From Alphaproteobacteria bacterium (GTDB lineage Bacteria; Pseudomonadota; Alphaproteobacteria; Bin95): 64,000 bases of DNA. The translations under genes and the position numbers were made by a program. Positions within the stretch are counted from its first letter, which is position 1, and every line of letters starts with the position of its first letter. This document shows positions 19,626-27,741 of the stretch, piece by piece. Under the pieces are notes generated by a model. That model searched no databases, was not told the DNA's origin, and saw only the letters and a program-made list of their open reading frames with translations. The DNA is taken from the NCBI GenBank assembly GCA_020638555.1, contig JACKII010000003.1:372001-436000 (forward strand), read 5' to 3'.

Positions 19626-19646
19626 CGCGAGAGAGGAGCGGACCCC

Positions 19647-20342
19647 ATGCTGACCGTCTCCAACCTGCACCTGCACTACGGGGCCTCCCACATCCTGCGC
19701 GGCGTCTCGCTGGAGGCGCGGCCGGGCGAGGTCACCTGCATCATGGGCCGCAACGGCGTCGGCAAGACCTCGCTGCTGCGCGCCATTCTGGGCCTGCACC
19801 CGATCAGCCAGGGCCGGGTCGAGTGGGACGGCCAGGACGTCAGCCGCCTGCCCGCGCACAAGCGCGCCCGCTCCGGCTTCGCCAGCGTGCCCCAGGGCCG
19901 GGACATCTTCGCCCGCCTGACCGTGGCCGAAAACCTGCGCACCGGCTTCGCCGCGGCGCCCGCCGGCGAAAAGACCGTGCCGGAGCACGTGTTCGACCTG
20001 TTCCCGGTGCTGAAGGACATGCTGGGCCGGCGCGGCGGCGACCTCTCCGGCGGCCAGCAGCAGCAGCTTGCCATTGCGCGCGCGCTGGTGATGCGGCCGA
20101 AGCTGTTGGTGCTGGACGAGCCGACCGAGGGCATCCAGCCTTCGATCATCAAGGACATCGGCCGCGTTATCGGGGACTTGGCCGCGGCGGGCGAAATGGC
20201 CATCATCCTGGTCGAACAGTATTTCGAGTTCGCGCGCGACCTCGCCGACCGGTTTGCCGTGATGGAGCGCGGCGAGGTGGTGCTGTCGGGCGTGCGCGGG
20301 GAAATGGACGAGGCCAGTGTACGCCGAACCCTTACCGTCTAG
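19647..20342 (+). CDS. urtE: Urea ABC transporter ATP-binding protein UrtE
   Basis: This 231-residue LivF-type ATPase has Walker A GRNGVGKTSLLRAILG, signature LSGGQQQQLAIARAL and Walker B LLVLDEPTEGIQPS, and ends with the short C terminus typical of UrtE. The start at 19647 gives MLTVSNLHLHYG, the normal N terminus; longer frames read into the repeat upstream. It pairs with UrtD to power urea import. Its end overlaps the assigned start of ureD. Confidence 0.93.
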   Translation: MLTVSNLHLHYGASHILRGVSLEARPGEVTCIMGRNGVGKTSLLRAILGLHPISQGRVEWDGQDVSRLPAHKRARSGFASVPQGRDIFARLTVAENLRTGFAAAPAGEKTVPEHVFDLFPVLKDMLGRRGGDLSGGQQQQLAIARALVMRPKLLVLDEPTEGIQPSIIKDIGRVIGDLAAAGEMAIILVEQYFEFARDLADRFAVMERGEVVLSGVRGEMDEASVRRTLTV

Positions 20343-21354
20343 CCCGCAGCGCGGGCGGGCGTCTGCTGGCGCCGGTGCCGGTCAGCGATTGCAGCGCTCG
20401 GTCGGGCGGGCTTCGGTGCGATACGAAGCGCGAGCCGATGGGCGGACGGCGGTGGCCGACCTGCACCAGAGCGCGCCCTGCCGTGCCCTGTTGCCGGCGA
20501 GCGAGGACTGGCCGACGGCGGTGTTCGCCACCACCTGCGGCGGCCTGACCGGCGGCGACGCGGTGCGGTTCGACTTTGCGGTGGGAGCGCACGCAGCGGC
20601 GCGGGCGACGACGCAGGCGGCGGAACGGCTCTACAAGGCCAGGGCCGCGGACGGCCCGGCGCGGGTGGAAAGCCATGTGAGGCTCGGCCAAGACGCCCGG
20701 GCCGAATGGCTGCCGCAGGAGACAATCGTCTTCGACGGCGCGCGCCTGCAACGGCGGACGGTGTTCGAACTGGCCGCGGGCGCGGACCTGCTGGCCTGCG
20801 AGTTGCGGGTTCTGGGCCGCGCCGCCCATGGCGAGGTGTTCCGCGACGGCTTTGTCGGCGACCGGATCGAGGTCTGGCGCGAGGGCCGGTTGGCGTGGGT
20901 CGATGCGCTGCGACTGGGGACGCCGTCAGGGGCGACGGACGGCAGCGACGTCCGGGACCGCACCACAGCTTCGCCGGAAGCGCGGAGCGCTGTCCGGGGC
21001 CTCCGGGAGACCGGCTCGGAAAGAGATCCCGGATCGCCGCGAAGGGGCGTCCGGGAAAGCTCGGGTGTCGGACGCGCCTTGGCCTCCCCGGCCGGATTTG
21101 GCGGCCATCCCGCCATTGCCACCGTCTTCCACGCCGCCCCGGACGCGGAAGCCCGCCTGACCGAGGCCCGCGCCCTGCTCGACCGGACGCCCGAAACCGT
21201 CCGCGCGGCCGCCACCGCCCTCGACGGCCTGCTGGTCGTCCGCTTTCTGGCGCCCGATGCCTTTCTGCTGCGCCAGAGCGTTGCCCGCTTCGTCACCGGT
21301 TTCCGCGTCCATGTGGGCCGCGCGCCGGTCATGCCCCGTTTCTGGTCCCTCTGA
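20317..21354 (+). CDS. ureD: Urease accessory protein UreD with an in-frame repeat insertion
   Basis: UreD helps load nickel into apo-urease as part of the UreD-UreF-UreG complex. Recognisable blocks are LQRSVGRASVRY, TTCGGLTGGDAVRFD, ATTQAAERLYKA, WLPQETIVFDGARL and GHPAIATVF. At 345 residues it is longer than the usual 270-290. The excess is a stretch of about 50 Arg/Ser/Gly/Glu-rich residues at roughly 203-252, between VDALRLG and GRALASPAG, encoded by a palindromic repeat. The assigned GTG at 20317 overlaps urtE and lacks a strong ribosome binding site, so the true start may lie some codons later. The reading frame is intact and the conserved parts are unchanged, so a working protein is likely. 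Confidence 0.88.
   Translation: MYAEPLPSSPQRGRASAGAGAGQRLQRSVGRASVRYEARADGRTAVADLHQSAPCRALLPASEDWPTAVFATTCGGLTGGDAVRFDFAVGAHAAARATTQAAERLYKARAADGPARVESHVRLGQDARAEWLPQETIVFDGARLQRRTVFELAAGADLLACELRVLGRAAHGEVFRDGFVGDRIEVWREGRLAWVDALRLGTPSGATDGSDVRDRTTASPEARSAVRGLRETGSERDPGSPRRGVRESSGVGRALASPAGFGGHPAIATVFHAAPDAEARLTEARALLDRTPETVRAAATALDGLLVVRFLAPDAFLLRQSVARFVTGFRVHVGRAPVMPRFWSL
20924..21073. repeat. Palindromic repeat inserted in frame in ureD
   Basis: The segment adds about 50 codons to ureD. Its core hairpin pairs CCCGGA (21038-21043) with TCCGGG (21060-21065), flanked by GAGATC and AAGCTC. The same core with similar flanks occurs in ureF (25256-25285) and in an intergenic copy (30675-30704). 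The outer limits are estimated from where the protein stops resembling UreD. Confidence 0.75.
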
Positions 21355-21369
21355 GGAGAGTCCTCATCC

Positions 21370-21672
21370 ATGCGTCTCACCGAACGCGAGAAAGACAAGC
21401 TGCTGGTCGCCATGGCGGCGGAGGTCGCCCGCAAGCGGCTCGCCCGCGGCGTCAAGCTGAACTATCCCGAAGCCATCGCGCTCATCACCGACTTCGTGGT
21501 CGAGGGCGCCCGCGATGGCCGCAGCGTCGCCGACCTGATGCAGGCGGGCGCCACGGTCATCGCCCGCGAACAGGTCATGGACGGCATCCCCGAGATGATC
21601 CCCGAAGTCCAGGTCGAAGCCACCTTCCCCGACGGCACCAAGCTGGTGACCGTGCACGAACCGATCCGCTAA
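21370..21672 (+). CDS. ureA: Urease subunit gamma UreA
   Basis: This 100-residue structural subunit begins MRLTEREKDKLLVAMAA and contains LNYPEAIALITDFVVEGARDG and TVIAREQVMDGIPEMI, all diagnostic of urease gamma. Length is normal. It assembles with UreB and UreC into the (alpha-beta-gamma)3 enzyme in the cytoplasm. The Shine-Dalgarno region GAGGA can pair with TCCTC only three bases downstream, so a small hairpin may limit initiation. A small extra gene follows before ureB. Confidence 0.95.
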   Translation: MRLTEREKDKLLVAMAAEVARKRLARGVKLNYPEAIALITDFVVEGARDGRSVADLMQAGATVIAREQVMDGIPEMIPEVQVEATFPDGTKLVTVHEPIR

Positions 21673-21690
21673 CCCAAGGAGTTGAGAGAT

Positions 21691-21945
21691 ATGCAAGGGA
21701 CCCCCAACCGTCATTGCGAGGCGAAGCCGAAGCAATCCGAACGGCCGGCTTCGGCGGGATTGCTTCGTCGCCTGCGCCTCCTCGCAATGACATCGGCAGG
21801 ACTTTCGGCAGCGGGGCCGGCGCTCGCCCATCCCGGCCACGGCGCGCCGGTGTTCCACACCCATGCATGGGAGATCGGCCTGGCCGTCGTCGCTGCGATC
21901 GTGCTGGTGGGGATCGGCCTCCGCGCATTGGGCAAGCGCAAATGA
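21691..21945 (+). CDS. Small membrane protein between ureA and ureB, N terminus encoded by a palindromic repeat
   Basis: The ATG at 21691 has AAGGAG eight bases upstream and the frame ends with the ATGA overlap that starts ureB, so it is placed as a true operon member. Of its 84 residues, about 7-33 are encoded by a TCATTGCGAG-family repeat (NRHCEAKPKQS and LLRRLRLLAMT). The remainder is a short AlaGly stretch ending in PALA, a His-containing AHPGHGAPVFHTHAW segment, and one membrane helix with a basic tail (GLRALGKRK). It looks like a small signal-peptide-bearing membrane protein, perhaps metal-binding through its histidines. I infer that the repeat replaced or extended the original N terminus; an internal ATG at 21788 could instead start a shorter form. 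No family was recognised. Confidence 0.55.
   Translation: MQGTPNRHCEAKPKQSERPASAGLLRRLRLLAMTSAGLSAAGPALAHPGHGAPVFHTHAWEIGLAVVAAIVLVGIGLRALGKRK
21710..21791. repeat. Palindromic repeat inside the small gene between ureA and ureB (TCATTGCGAG family, copy 2)
   Basis: GTCATTGCGAGGCGAAGC opens the element and CTCGCAATGAC closes it; GAAGCAATCC and GGATTGCTTC variants lie inside. It is in frame with the small gene at 21691. Confidence 0.88.
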
Positions 21946-22250
21946 TCCCCGGCGAGGTTTTGGCGGCGACCGGCGAGATCGAACTGAATGCCGGCCAGCC
22001 CACCGTCACCCTGACCGTCGCCAACACCGGCGACCGGCCGGTGCAGGTGGGCAGCCACTACCATTTTGCCGAGACCAACCCGGCGCTCGATTTCGACCGG
22101 GCGGCGGCGCGCGGCTGGCGGCTCGACATTGCGGCGGGCACCGCGGTGCGCTTCGAGCCCGGCTCGACGCGGGAGGTGACGCTGGTACCCTATGGCGGCG
22201 CGCGCACGGTGATCGGGTTCAACCAGGCGGTGATGGGGCCGCTGGATTGA
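21942..22250 (+). CDS. ureB: Urease subunit beta UreB
   Basis: This 102-residue protein starts MIPGEVLAATGEIELNAG and has the urease beta hallmarks VANTGDRPVQVGSHYHFAETN and ALDFDR followed by RFEPGSTREV and GFNQ. The ATG overlaps the stop of the preceding small gene by four bases, suggesting translational coupling. It forms the structural link between gamma and alpha subunits. A palindromic repeat fills most of the 160-bp gap to ureC. Confidence 0.95.
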   Translation: MIPGEVLAATGEIELNAGQPTVTLTVANTGDRPVQVGSHYHFAETNPALDFDRAAARGWRLDIAAGTAVRFEPGSTREVTLVPYGGARTVIGFNQAVMGPLD

Positions 22251-22270
22251 GACCGTAAAGCCCTCTGACC

Positions 22271-22367
22271 GTCATTGCGAGCCGCAGGCGAAGCAATCCA
22301 GCGGAGCGCCAATGCCGAACACTGGCCTTCCTGGATTGCCGCAGCGGCTCCGCCACCTCGCAATGAC
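22271..22367. repeat. Palindromic repeat between ureB and ureC (TCATTGCGAG family, copy 3)
   Basis: GTCATTGCGAG (22271-22281) and CTCGCAATGAC (22357-22367) are perfect complements at the two ends; GCGAAGCAATCCAG and CTGGATTGC lie inside. It ends 44 bp before the ureC start. Confidence 0.88.
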
Positions 22368-22410
22368 GCCGGGCAAGGGGCATCAGGATACAGACAGAAG
22401 GACGAACCGA

Positions 22411-24120
22411 ATGGCGATCATCTCCCGCGCCACCTATGCCGCCATGTACGGCCCGACGGTCGGCGACAAGGTCCGCCTCGCCGACACCGAGTTGTTCATC
22501 GAGGTCGAGAGCGACTGCACCCTCTATGGCGAGGAGGTCAAGTTCGGCGGCGGCAAGGTCATCCGCGACGGCATGGGCCAGTCGCAGCGCAGCCGGGCCC
22601 AGGGTGCGGTGGATACCGTCATCACCAACGCCCTGATCCTCGACCATTGGGGCGTGGTGAAGGCCGATATCGGCCTCCGCGACGGCCGTATCGTCGCCAT
22701 CGGCAAGGCCGGCAATCCGGACACCCAGCCCGGCGTCGACATCGTCGTCGGGCCGGGGACCGAGGCCATTGCCGGCGAAGGCAAGATCGTCACCGCCGGC
22801 GGCTTCGACTGCCATATCCATTTCATCTGCCCGCAGCAGATCCACGAGGCGCTCTATTCCGGCGTCACCACCATGCTGGGCGGCGGCACCGGGCCGGCCA
22901 CCGGCACCAACGCCACCACCTGCACCCCGGGCGCCTGGCATATCGGGCGCATGTTGCAGGCGGCCGAGGCGTTTCCGATGAATCTCGCCTTTGCCGGCAA
23001 GGGCAATGCGTCCGAACCGGCGGAGCTGCGCGCCCAGATCGCCGCCGGCGCGTCCGCCATGAAGCTGCACGAGGATTGGGGCACCACGCCCGCCGCCATC
23101 GACTGCTGCCTGGGAGTGGCGGACGAGATGGACGTGCAGGTGATGATCCACACCGACACGCTGAACGAGTCCGGCTTCGTCGAAAACACGGTGGCGGCCT
23201 TCAAGGGCCGCACCATCCACGCCTTCCACACGGAAGGCGCCGGCGGCGGCCACGCGCCCGACATCATCAAACTCTGCGGCGAGGCGAACGTCATTCCCTC
23301 CTCGACCAACCCGACGCGGCCCTACACGGTCAACACGGTCGACGAGCATCTGGACATGCTCATGGTCTGCCACCATCTCGACCCGTCGATTCCGGAGGAC
23401 GTGGCCTTTGCCGACAGCCGCATCCGCAAGGAGACCATCGCGGCCGAGGACCTGCTGCACGACATGGGCGCCTTCTCGATCATCGCCTCCGACAGCCAGG
23501 CCATGGGCCGGGTCGGCGAGGTGCTGATCCGCACCTGGCAGACCGCCGACAAGATGAAGCGCCAGTTCGGGCGCCTGGCCGAGGAGACCGGCGACAACGA
23601 CAATGTCCGCGCCAAACGCTATATCGCGAAATACACCATCAACCCGGCCATCGCCCACGGCATGGCCGACGAGATCGGCTCGGTCGAGGTGGGCAAGCTG
23701 GCGGACCTGGTGCTCTGGTCGCCCGCCTTTTTCGGCGTGAAGCCGGATCTGGTCATCAAGGGCGGCACGATTGCCGCAGCGGTGATGGGCGACCCGAACG
23801 CCTCGATCCCGACGCCGCAGCCGGAGCACTACCGCCCGATGTTCGGCGCCTATGGCCGGGCCATCGCGCCAGGGGCGCTGACCTTTGTCAGCCAGGCGGC
23901 CCTGGCGCGCGACCTGGCCGGCACGCTGGGGCTGGCGCGGCCGCTGGTGGCGGTGAAGAACACGCGGGGCGGCATCGGCAAGCGCTCGATGATCCACAAC
24001 AGCCTGACGCCCCGCATCGCCGTCGACCCGGAGACCTATGAGGTGACCGCCGACGGCGCACTGCTGACCTGCGAGCCGGCCAAGGTGCTGAGCCTGGCGC
24101 AGCGCTATTTCCTGTTTTGA
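22411..24120 (+). CDS. ureC: Urease subunit alpha UreC (catalytic)
   Basis: This 569-residue subunit carries the dinuclear nickel site that hydrolyses urea to ammonia and carbamate. Nickel ligands His135 and His137 are seen in DCHIHF, the carbamylated Lys218 in AMKLHEDWG, and further His ligands in MIHTDTLNE and HAFHTEGAGGGHAPD. The flap region with the catalytic MVCHHLD motif is present, as is SDSQAMGRVGEV with the Asp ligand. Length matches the family. The start at 22411 gives MAIISRATYAAMYGPTVGDK, the standard N terminus. Flanking repeats do not touch the coding region. Confidence 0.97.
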   Translation: MAIISRATYAAMYGPTVGDKVRLADTELFIEVESDCTLYGEEVKFGGGKVIRDGMGQSQRSRAQGAVDTVITNALILDHWGVVKADIGLRDGRIVAIGKAGNPDTQPGVDIVVGPGTEAIAGEGKIVTAGGFDCHIHFICPQQIHEALYSGVTTMLGGGTGPATGTNATTCTPGAWHIGRMLQAAEAFPMNLAFAGKGNASEPAELRAQIAAGASAMKLHEDWGTTPAAIDCCLGVADEMDVQVMIHTDTLNESGFVENTVAAFKGRTIHAFHTEGAGGGHAPDIIKLCGEANVIPSSTNPTRPYTVNTVDEHLDMLMVCHHLDPSIPEDVAFADSRIRKETIAAEDLLHDMGAFSIIASDSQAMGRVGEVLIRTWQTADKMKRQFGRLAEETGDNDNVRAKRYIAKYTINPAIAHGMADEIGSVEVGKLADLVLWSPAFFGVKPDLVIKGGTIAAAVMGDPNASIPTPQPEHYRPMFGAYGRAIAPGALTFVSQAALARDLAGTLGLARPLVAVKNTRGGIGKRSMIHNSLTPRIAVDPETYEVTADGALLTCEPAKVLSLAQRYFLF

Positions 24121-24142
24121 GGACAACCGCCATGCCTTCAAC

Positions 24143-24246
24143 CCGCTTCATCCCGAGGAACCCGCAAAGCGGGCGTATCGAGGGACCGCCGGCTTCCCGA
24201 CAACGCCCCTCGATACGGGCGTCCCGCCCTACTCGGGGTGAAGCGG
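24143..24246. repeat. Long inverted repeat between ureC and ureE
   Basis: CCGCTTCATCCCGAG at the left end pairs with CTCGGGGTGAAGCGG at the right (14 of 15), and GTATCGAGGG pairs with CCCTCGATAC inside. It is a different palindromic family from the TCATTGCGAG copies. A frame of 41 codons from an ATG at 24132 runs through it, but is probably not a gene. Confidence 0.85.
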
Positions 24247-24265
24247 TCGGAAGGCGATAAGCACC

Positions 24266-24832
24266 ATGCGTAGGGCCTCCCACCACCATCGCGCCGGCAC
24301 CTGGCCGGCGGAAACCGCCGCCGACCGGCTGGTACTCGCCTTCGACGAGCGGCACCGGCGGCGCATCGTCCTGCCGCTTGCCAGCGGCGCCGACCTGCTG
24401 CTGGACCTGCCGCGGGCGGTGGCGATGGCCCATGGCGACGGCCTGCTCTGCGACGACGGCGCCTGGATCGCCGTGGCAGCGGCGCCGGAGCCGCTCTATG
24501 CCGTCTCGGCGCCGACGCCGCACCTGTTGCTGCGGCTCGCCTGGCATCTGGGCAACCGGCACACGCCGGCGGCGGTCGAGGCCGACCGGCTGCTGATCCG
24601 CCCCGATCCGGTGCTGGCCGAGATGCTGCGCGGCCTGGGCGGCACGGTCGCCGCGGTGTGCGAGCCGTTCCAGCCGGAAGGCGGCGCCTATGGCGAGGGC
24701 GGCCATGGTCATGTGCATGACGAGGGGCACGACCACGCGCATTCCCATGGCCATGCCCACGACCATAAGCACGGCCATGCTCACGACCATGAGCACACCC
24801 ATGCGCACCGTCACGGCCACCATGACCCTTGA
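24266..24832 (+). CDS. ureE: Urease accessory nickel chaperone UreE with His-rich tail
   Basis: This 188-residue protein begins with a peptide-binding domain (HRAGTWPAETAADRLVLAFD, RHRRRIVLPL) and has a nickel-binding domain with LAWHLGNRHTPAAVE, in which the conserved His and the RHxP motif are visible. From about residue 147 the tail is strongly His-rich, with many DHxH and HGH units, as in nickel-storing UreE forms. It passes nickel to UreG for urease maturation. The last 11 bases overlap ureF. Confidence 0.93.
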   Translation: MRRASHHHRAGTWPAETAADRLVLAFDERHRRRIVLPLASGADLLLDLPRAVAMAHGDGLLCDDGAWIAVAAAPEPLYAVSAPTPHLLLRLAWHLGNRHTPAAVEADRLLIRPDPVLAEMLRGLGGTVAAVCEPFQPEGGAYGEGGHGHVHDEGHDHAHSHGHAHDHKHGHAHDHEHTHAHRHGHHDP

Positions 24833-25691
24833 GCCCCTCACCGCGGCACAGCACCAGCGGCTCGCCACCTGGTTCGGGGCCGGCTTCCCCATCGGCGCGT
24901 TCAGCTACAGCCACGGGCTGGAAGCCGCGTTCGAGGCGGGGCTGGTCGGGGACCGCGATGGACTGGCCGAATGGATCGAGGGGCTGTTGCTGTTCGGCTC
25001 CGGCCGCAACGACGCCATCCTGTTTGCCGCGGCCTATCGCTCGGCCCCCGATGTGGCGGCGGCGGCGGCCTTGGCGGCGGCGCTCTCGCCCAGCAGGGAG
25101 TTGCGGGCGGAGACGCTGAACCAGGGCGAGGCCTTCCTGCGCGCCGTGCGCCAGGGCTGGCCCTCGGTCCTACCCGGCCCCAGCCCCTCGTCCTCCAGCT
25201 TTCCCGGCCGCCGCGAAGCGGCGAGCCGGGACCTCCCGCCGCTCGGCACGGAGACCCCGGATCGCGCCTCCGGCGCGTCCGGGGAAGCTCAAAGAGACGG
25301 CGGCCCGGCCGGGGACGCTCGAAGGGAGTGCGGCGCGTCCGGCGACGCGCGAACGGAAGGCGGCCCCGGATCGAGCCCGGGGAACACCGCGCCTTTGGCC
25401 CTCCCCGTCGCGGCTGGCCTTTGTTGCGCCCTTGCCGGCATTCCCCTGCACGCGAGCCTGCTCGCCTATCTGCACGCGTTTGCGGCCAACATCGTCTCGG
25501 CGGCGCTGCGCTCCATGCCCATCGGCCAGAGCGACGGCCTCGCCGTGCAGGGCCGGGTCGAGGCCGCGGTCAGCGAGGTGGCCGCAGCGGCCCTGACCGC
25601 CGGGCTCGACGAGATCGGCGCAGCCACACCCATGCTCGACTGGCTCTCTGCCAGCCACGAAACCCAGTATTCACGCCTGTTTCGCTCCTAG
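24822..25691 (+). CDS. ureF: Urease accessory protein UreF with an in-frame repeat insertion
   Basis: UreF joins UreD and UreG and gates nickel insertion. Conserved parts are GAGFPIGAFSYSHGLEAAFEAG, here GAFSYSHGLE, then LNQGEAFLRAVRQGWP, PVAAGLCCALAGIPL, AYLHAFAANIVSAALR, PIGQSDGL and the C-terminal HETQYSRLFRS. At 289 residues it exceeds the usual 210-235. The surplus of about 70 residues, rich in Gly, Arg, Ser and Pro, lies between GWP and APLALPVAAG. It is encoded by palindromic repeat DNA like that in ureD. The frame is open throughout. The insertion falls in a loop between helices and may be tolerated. The start overlaps ureE. Confidence 0.9.
   Translation: MTLEPLTAAQHQRLATWFGAGFPIGAFSYSHGLEAAFEAGLVGDRDGLAEWIEGLLLFGSGRNDAILFAAAYRSAPDVAAAAALAAALSPSRELRAETLNQGEAFLRAVRQGWPSVLPGPSPSSSSFPGRREAASRDLPPLGTETPDRASGASGEAQRDGGPAGDARRECGASGDARTEGGPGSSPGNTAPLALPVAAGLCCALAGIPLHASLLAYLHAFAANIVSAALRSMPIGQSDGLAVQGRVEAAVSEVAAAALTAGLDEIGAATPMLDWLSASHETQYSRLFRS
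25164..25385. repeat. Palindromic repeat DNA inserted in frame in ureF
   Basis: The core is a near-perfect hairpin: CCCCGGA (25256-25262) with TCCGGGG (25279-25285), with CGCGCC and GGCGCG between. Flanks GAGACC and GAAGCTC match those in ureD. Further GC-rich palindromes (CCGCCGCGAAGCGGCG near 25209) adjoin it. Limits are estimated from the protein comparison. Confidence 0.75.
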
Positions 25692-25702
25692 GAGAAGCAC
25701 CC

Positions 25703-26350
<648 letters not shown>

Positions 26351-26356
26351 CGCCGC

Positions 26357-27331
26357 CTAACGCAGGGCGAAGCGGACCGGCAGGATCACGGTCAGGTCCG
26401 CGGCGGACAAGCCCGCGGGCATGCGCGGCAACGGCGCCGCCCGCTGGATCATCGCCAGCACCTCACGGTCGAGCAGGCGGTGGCCGGAGCTTTTCTCCAG
26501 CCGGTAGTCGAGCACCCGGCCGGCGCGGTCGACCACGAAATAGAGCGTGGCCGTGCCCTGCTGGCGGCGCGCGATGGCGCGTTCCGGATAGCGCTTGTGC
26601 CGCTCCAGCCAGGCCTGGAGTTCCGCGACATAGCCGGCGCGGACGCTCTGGCCGGGCGCACCACCACCGCCCGCCGCCGCGGACACCTCTCCTCCGGCCG
26701 CAACGCCCGTTCCGGCCGATGGCGTTGCGTCGCGCCCGGCGTCGCCCTGGGCCGGCGAGGCCTCCGCCAGGCCAGCGGTTGCCGGCGCGGCCGGAGACCC
26801 GGTTGGCCTTGGCGCCGTGGCGCGGACGGGGAACGCCGGCGGCTCCGGGCGCGGCTGCGGCCGTGGCGGGTCCGCAATGTCCCGCGCGGTCCTCTGAGAC
26901 ATCGGCGCGGCCGGGGGCGCCGGATCGACCGGCGCGGACTTGCGGACGGGCGGCTCCAGAGTTGCCGCGGGCGTGGATGGGGCGGCCGGCGATTTTGGCA
27001 GCACCGCCATATCCCTTTGGGTCGGCGCTCGCCGGGTCGGAAGTGCTTCCTCGGGGACAGCCGCCGCCTGGACAGCGGCAACCGAAGCGACCATAGCCGG
27101 AACAGACACAGCCGGAACGGGTCGACGGGTCTCGCGCACCGGCGGCGCCACCTCACCGGCCGCCCCGGCGCTCGACCCGTCGCCCAGGATGAGGCGCACG
27201 CCCGCGGTTCCACCGCCCCCCGCCGGCCCGCCGCCCCCCGCCAGCGGAGTCAACAGAACCATGGCGATGGCCAGGTGCACGGCCAGGGCCAGGGCGCCGG
27301 CCAGGAGCCAGTGCGAGGCGGAAATGGGCAT
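26357..27331 (-). CDS. TonB-like energy transducer
   Basis: This 324-residue protein has one N-terminal membrane helix (about 7-30), a long Pro/Ala-rich periplasmic stretch (about 60-225) and a C-terminal TonB domain (about 233-324) with YVAELQAWLERHKRYPERA and GTATLYFVVDRAGRVLDYRL. TonB proteins link the ExbB-ExbD proton motor to outer-membrane receptors for siderophores, haem or other large solutes. The gene overlaps the upstream exbD by one base, in the order exbB-exbD-exbD-tonB. No TonB-dependent receptor gene is in the window. Confidence 0.9.
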   Translation of the reverse strand: MPISASHWLLAGALALAVHLAIAMVLLTPLAGGGGPAGGGGTAGVRLILGDGSSAGAAGEVAPPVRETRRPVPAVSVPAMVASVAAVQAAAVPEEALPTRRAPTQRDMAVLPKSPAAPSTPAATLEPPVRKSAPVDPAPPAAPMSQRTARDIADPPRPQPRPEPPAFPVRATAPRPTGSPAAPATAGLAEASPAQGDAGRDATPSAGTGVAAGGEVSAAAGGGGAPGQSVRAGYVAELQAWLERHKRYPERAIARRQQGTATLYFVVDRAGRVLDYRLEKSSGHRLLDREVLAMIQRAAPLPRMPAGLSAADLTVILPVRFALR

Positions 27332-27741
27332 CAGCGAAGCGCCCCGGCGCCCGCCCGGGTGACGAGGCTCACCTGCCGGACTCCGGCGGCCCGGAGTTGC
27401 GCCAGCACCCCGACAACCCGCAGGGCTTCGACCCCGGCATCGGCCTTCAGGCGAAGCGGTGCCGCGCTTGGCACGAGCGCCTGCAAATCCTCCAGCGCGA
27501 CGGGCCGTCCATTCAAGGCCAGAGCGCCGTCGGCGGCCAGATGAATGACGGTCTCGCCGCCATCGTCCGCAGCCTCGCTGGACGAGGCCGGCGGCGCGAC
27601 CGGGAACGGATCGCTGGCCGCCAGTCGCCCGGCCAGCATGAAGAAGATCAGCAGCAGAAACACCACGTTGATCAGCGGCAGGATTCGATCGTCGGCGAGG
27701 CCGCCGCGGCGCCGCTTCGGGCGGAACAGCGGGGCGGTCAT
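27331..27741 (-). CDS. exbD: ExbD/TolR-family biopolymer transport protein (first of two)
   Basis: This 136-residue protein has one N-terminal membrane helix in LPLINVVFLLLIFFMLAGRL, here ILPLINVVFLLLIFFMLA, where Asp is replaced: the usual PLIDVVF motif reads PLINVVF, so the proton-carrying Asp is Asn. That makes this copy unlikely to conduct protons itself. The rest is the periplasmic ExbD domain. It overlaps the second exbD by four bases (ATGA) and tonB by one. Confidence 0.88.
   Translation of the reverse strand: MTAPLFRPKRRRGGLADDRILPLINVVFLLLIFFMLAGRLAASDPFPVAPPASSSEAADDGGETVIHLAADGALALNGRPVALEDLQALVPSAAPLRLKADAGVEALRVVGVLAQLRAAGVRQVSLVTRAGAGALR

Noticed and set aside
24132..24257. A 41-codon frame between ureC and ureE with GAGGA upstream
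   Set aside because: Almost all of it is the inverted repeat at 24143-24246; the peptide is the usual translation of that repeat.
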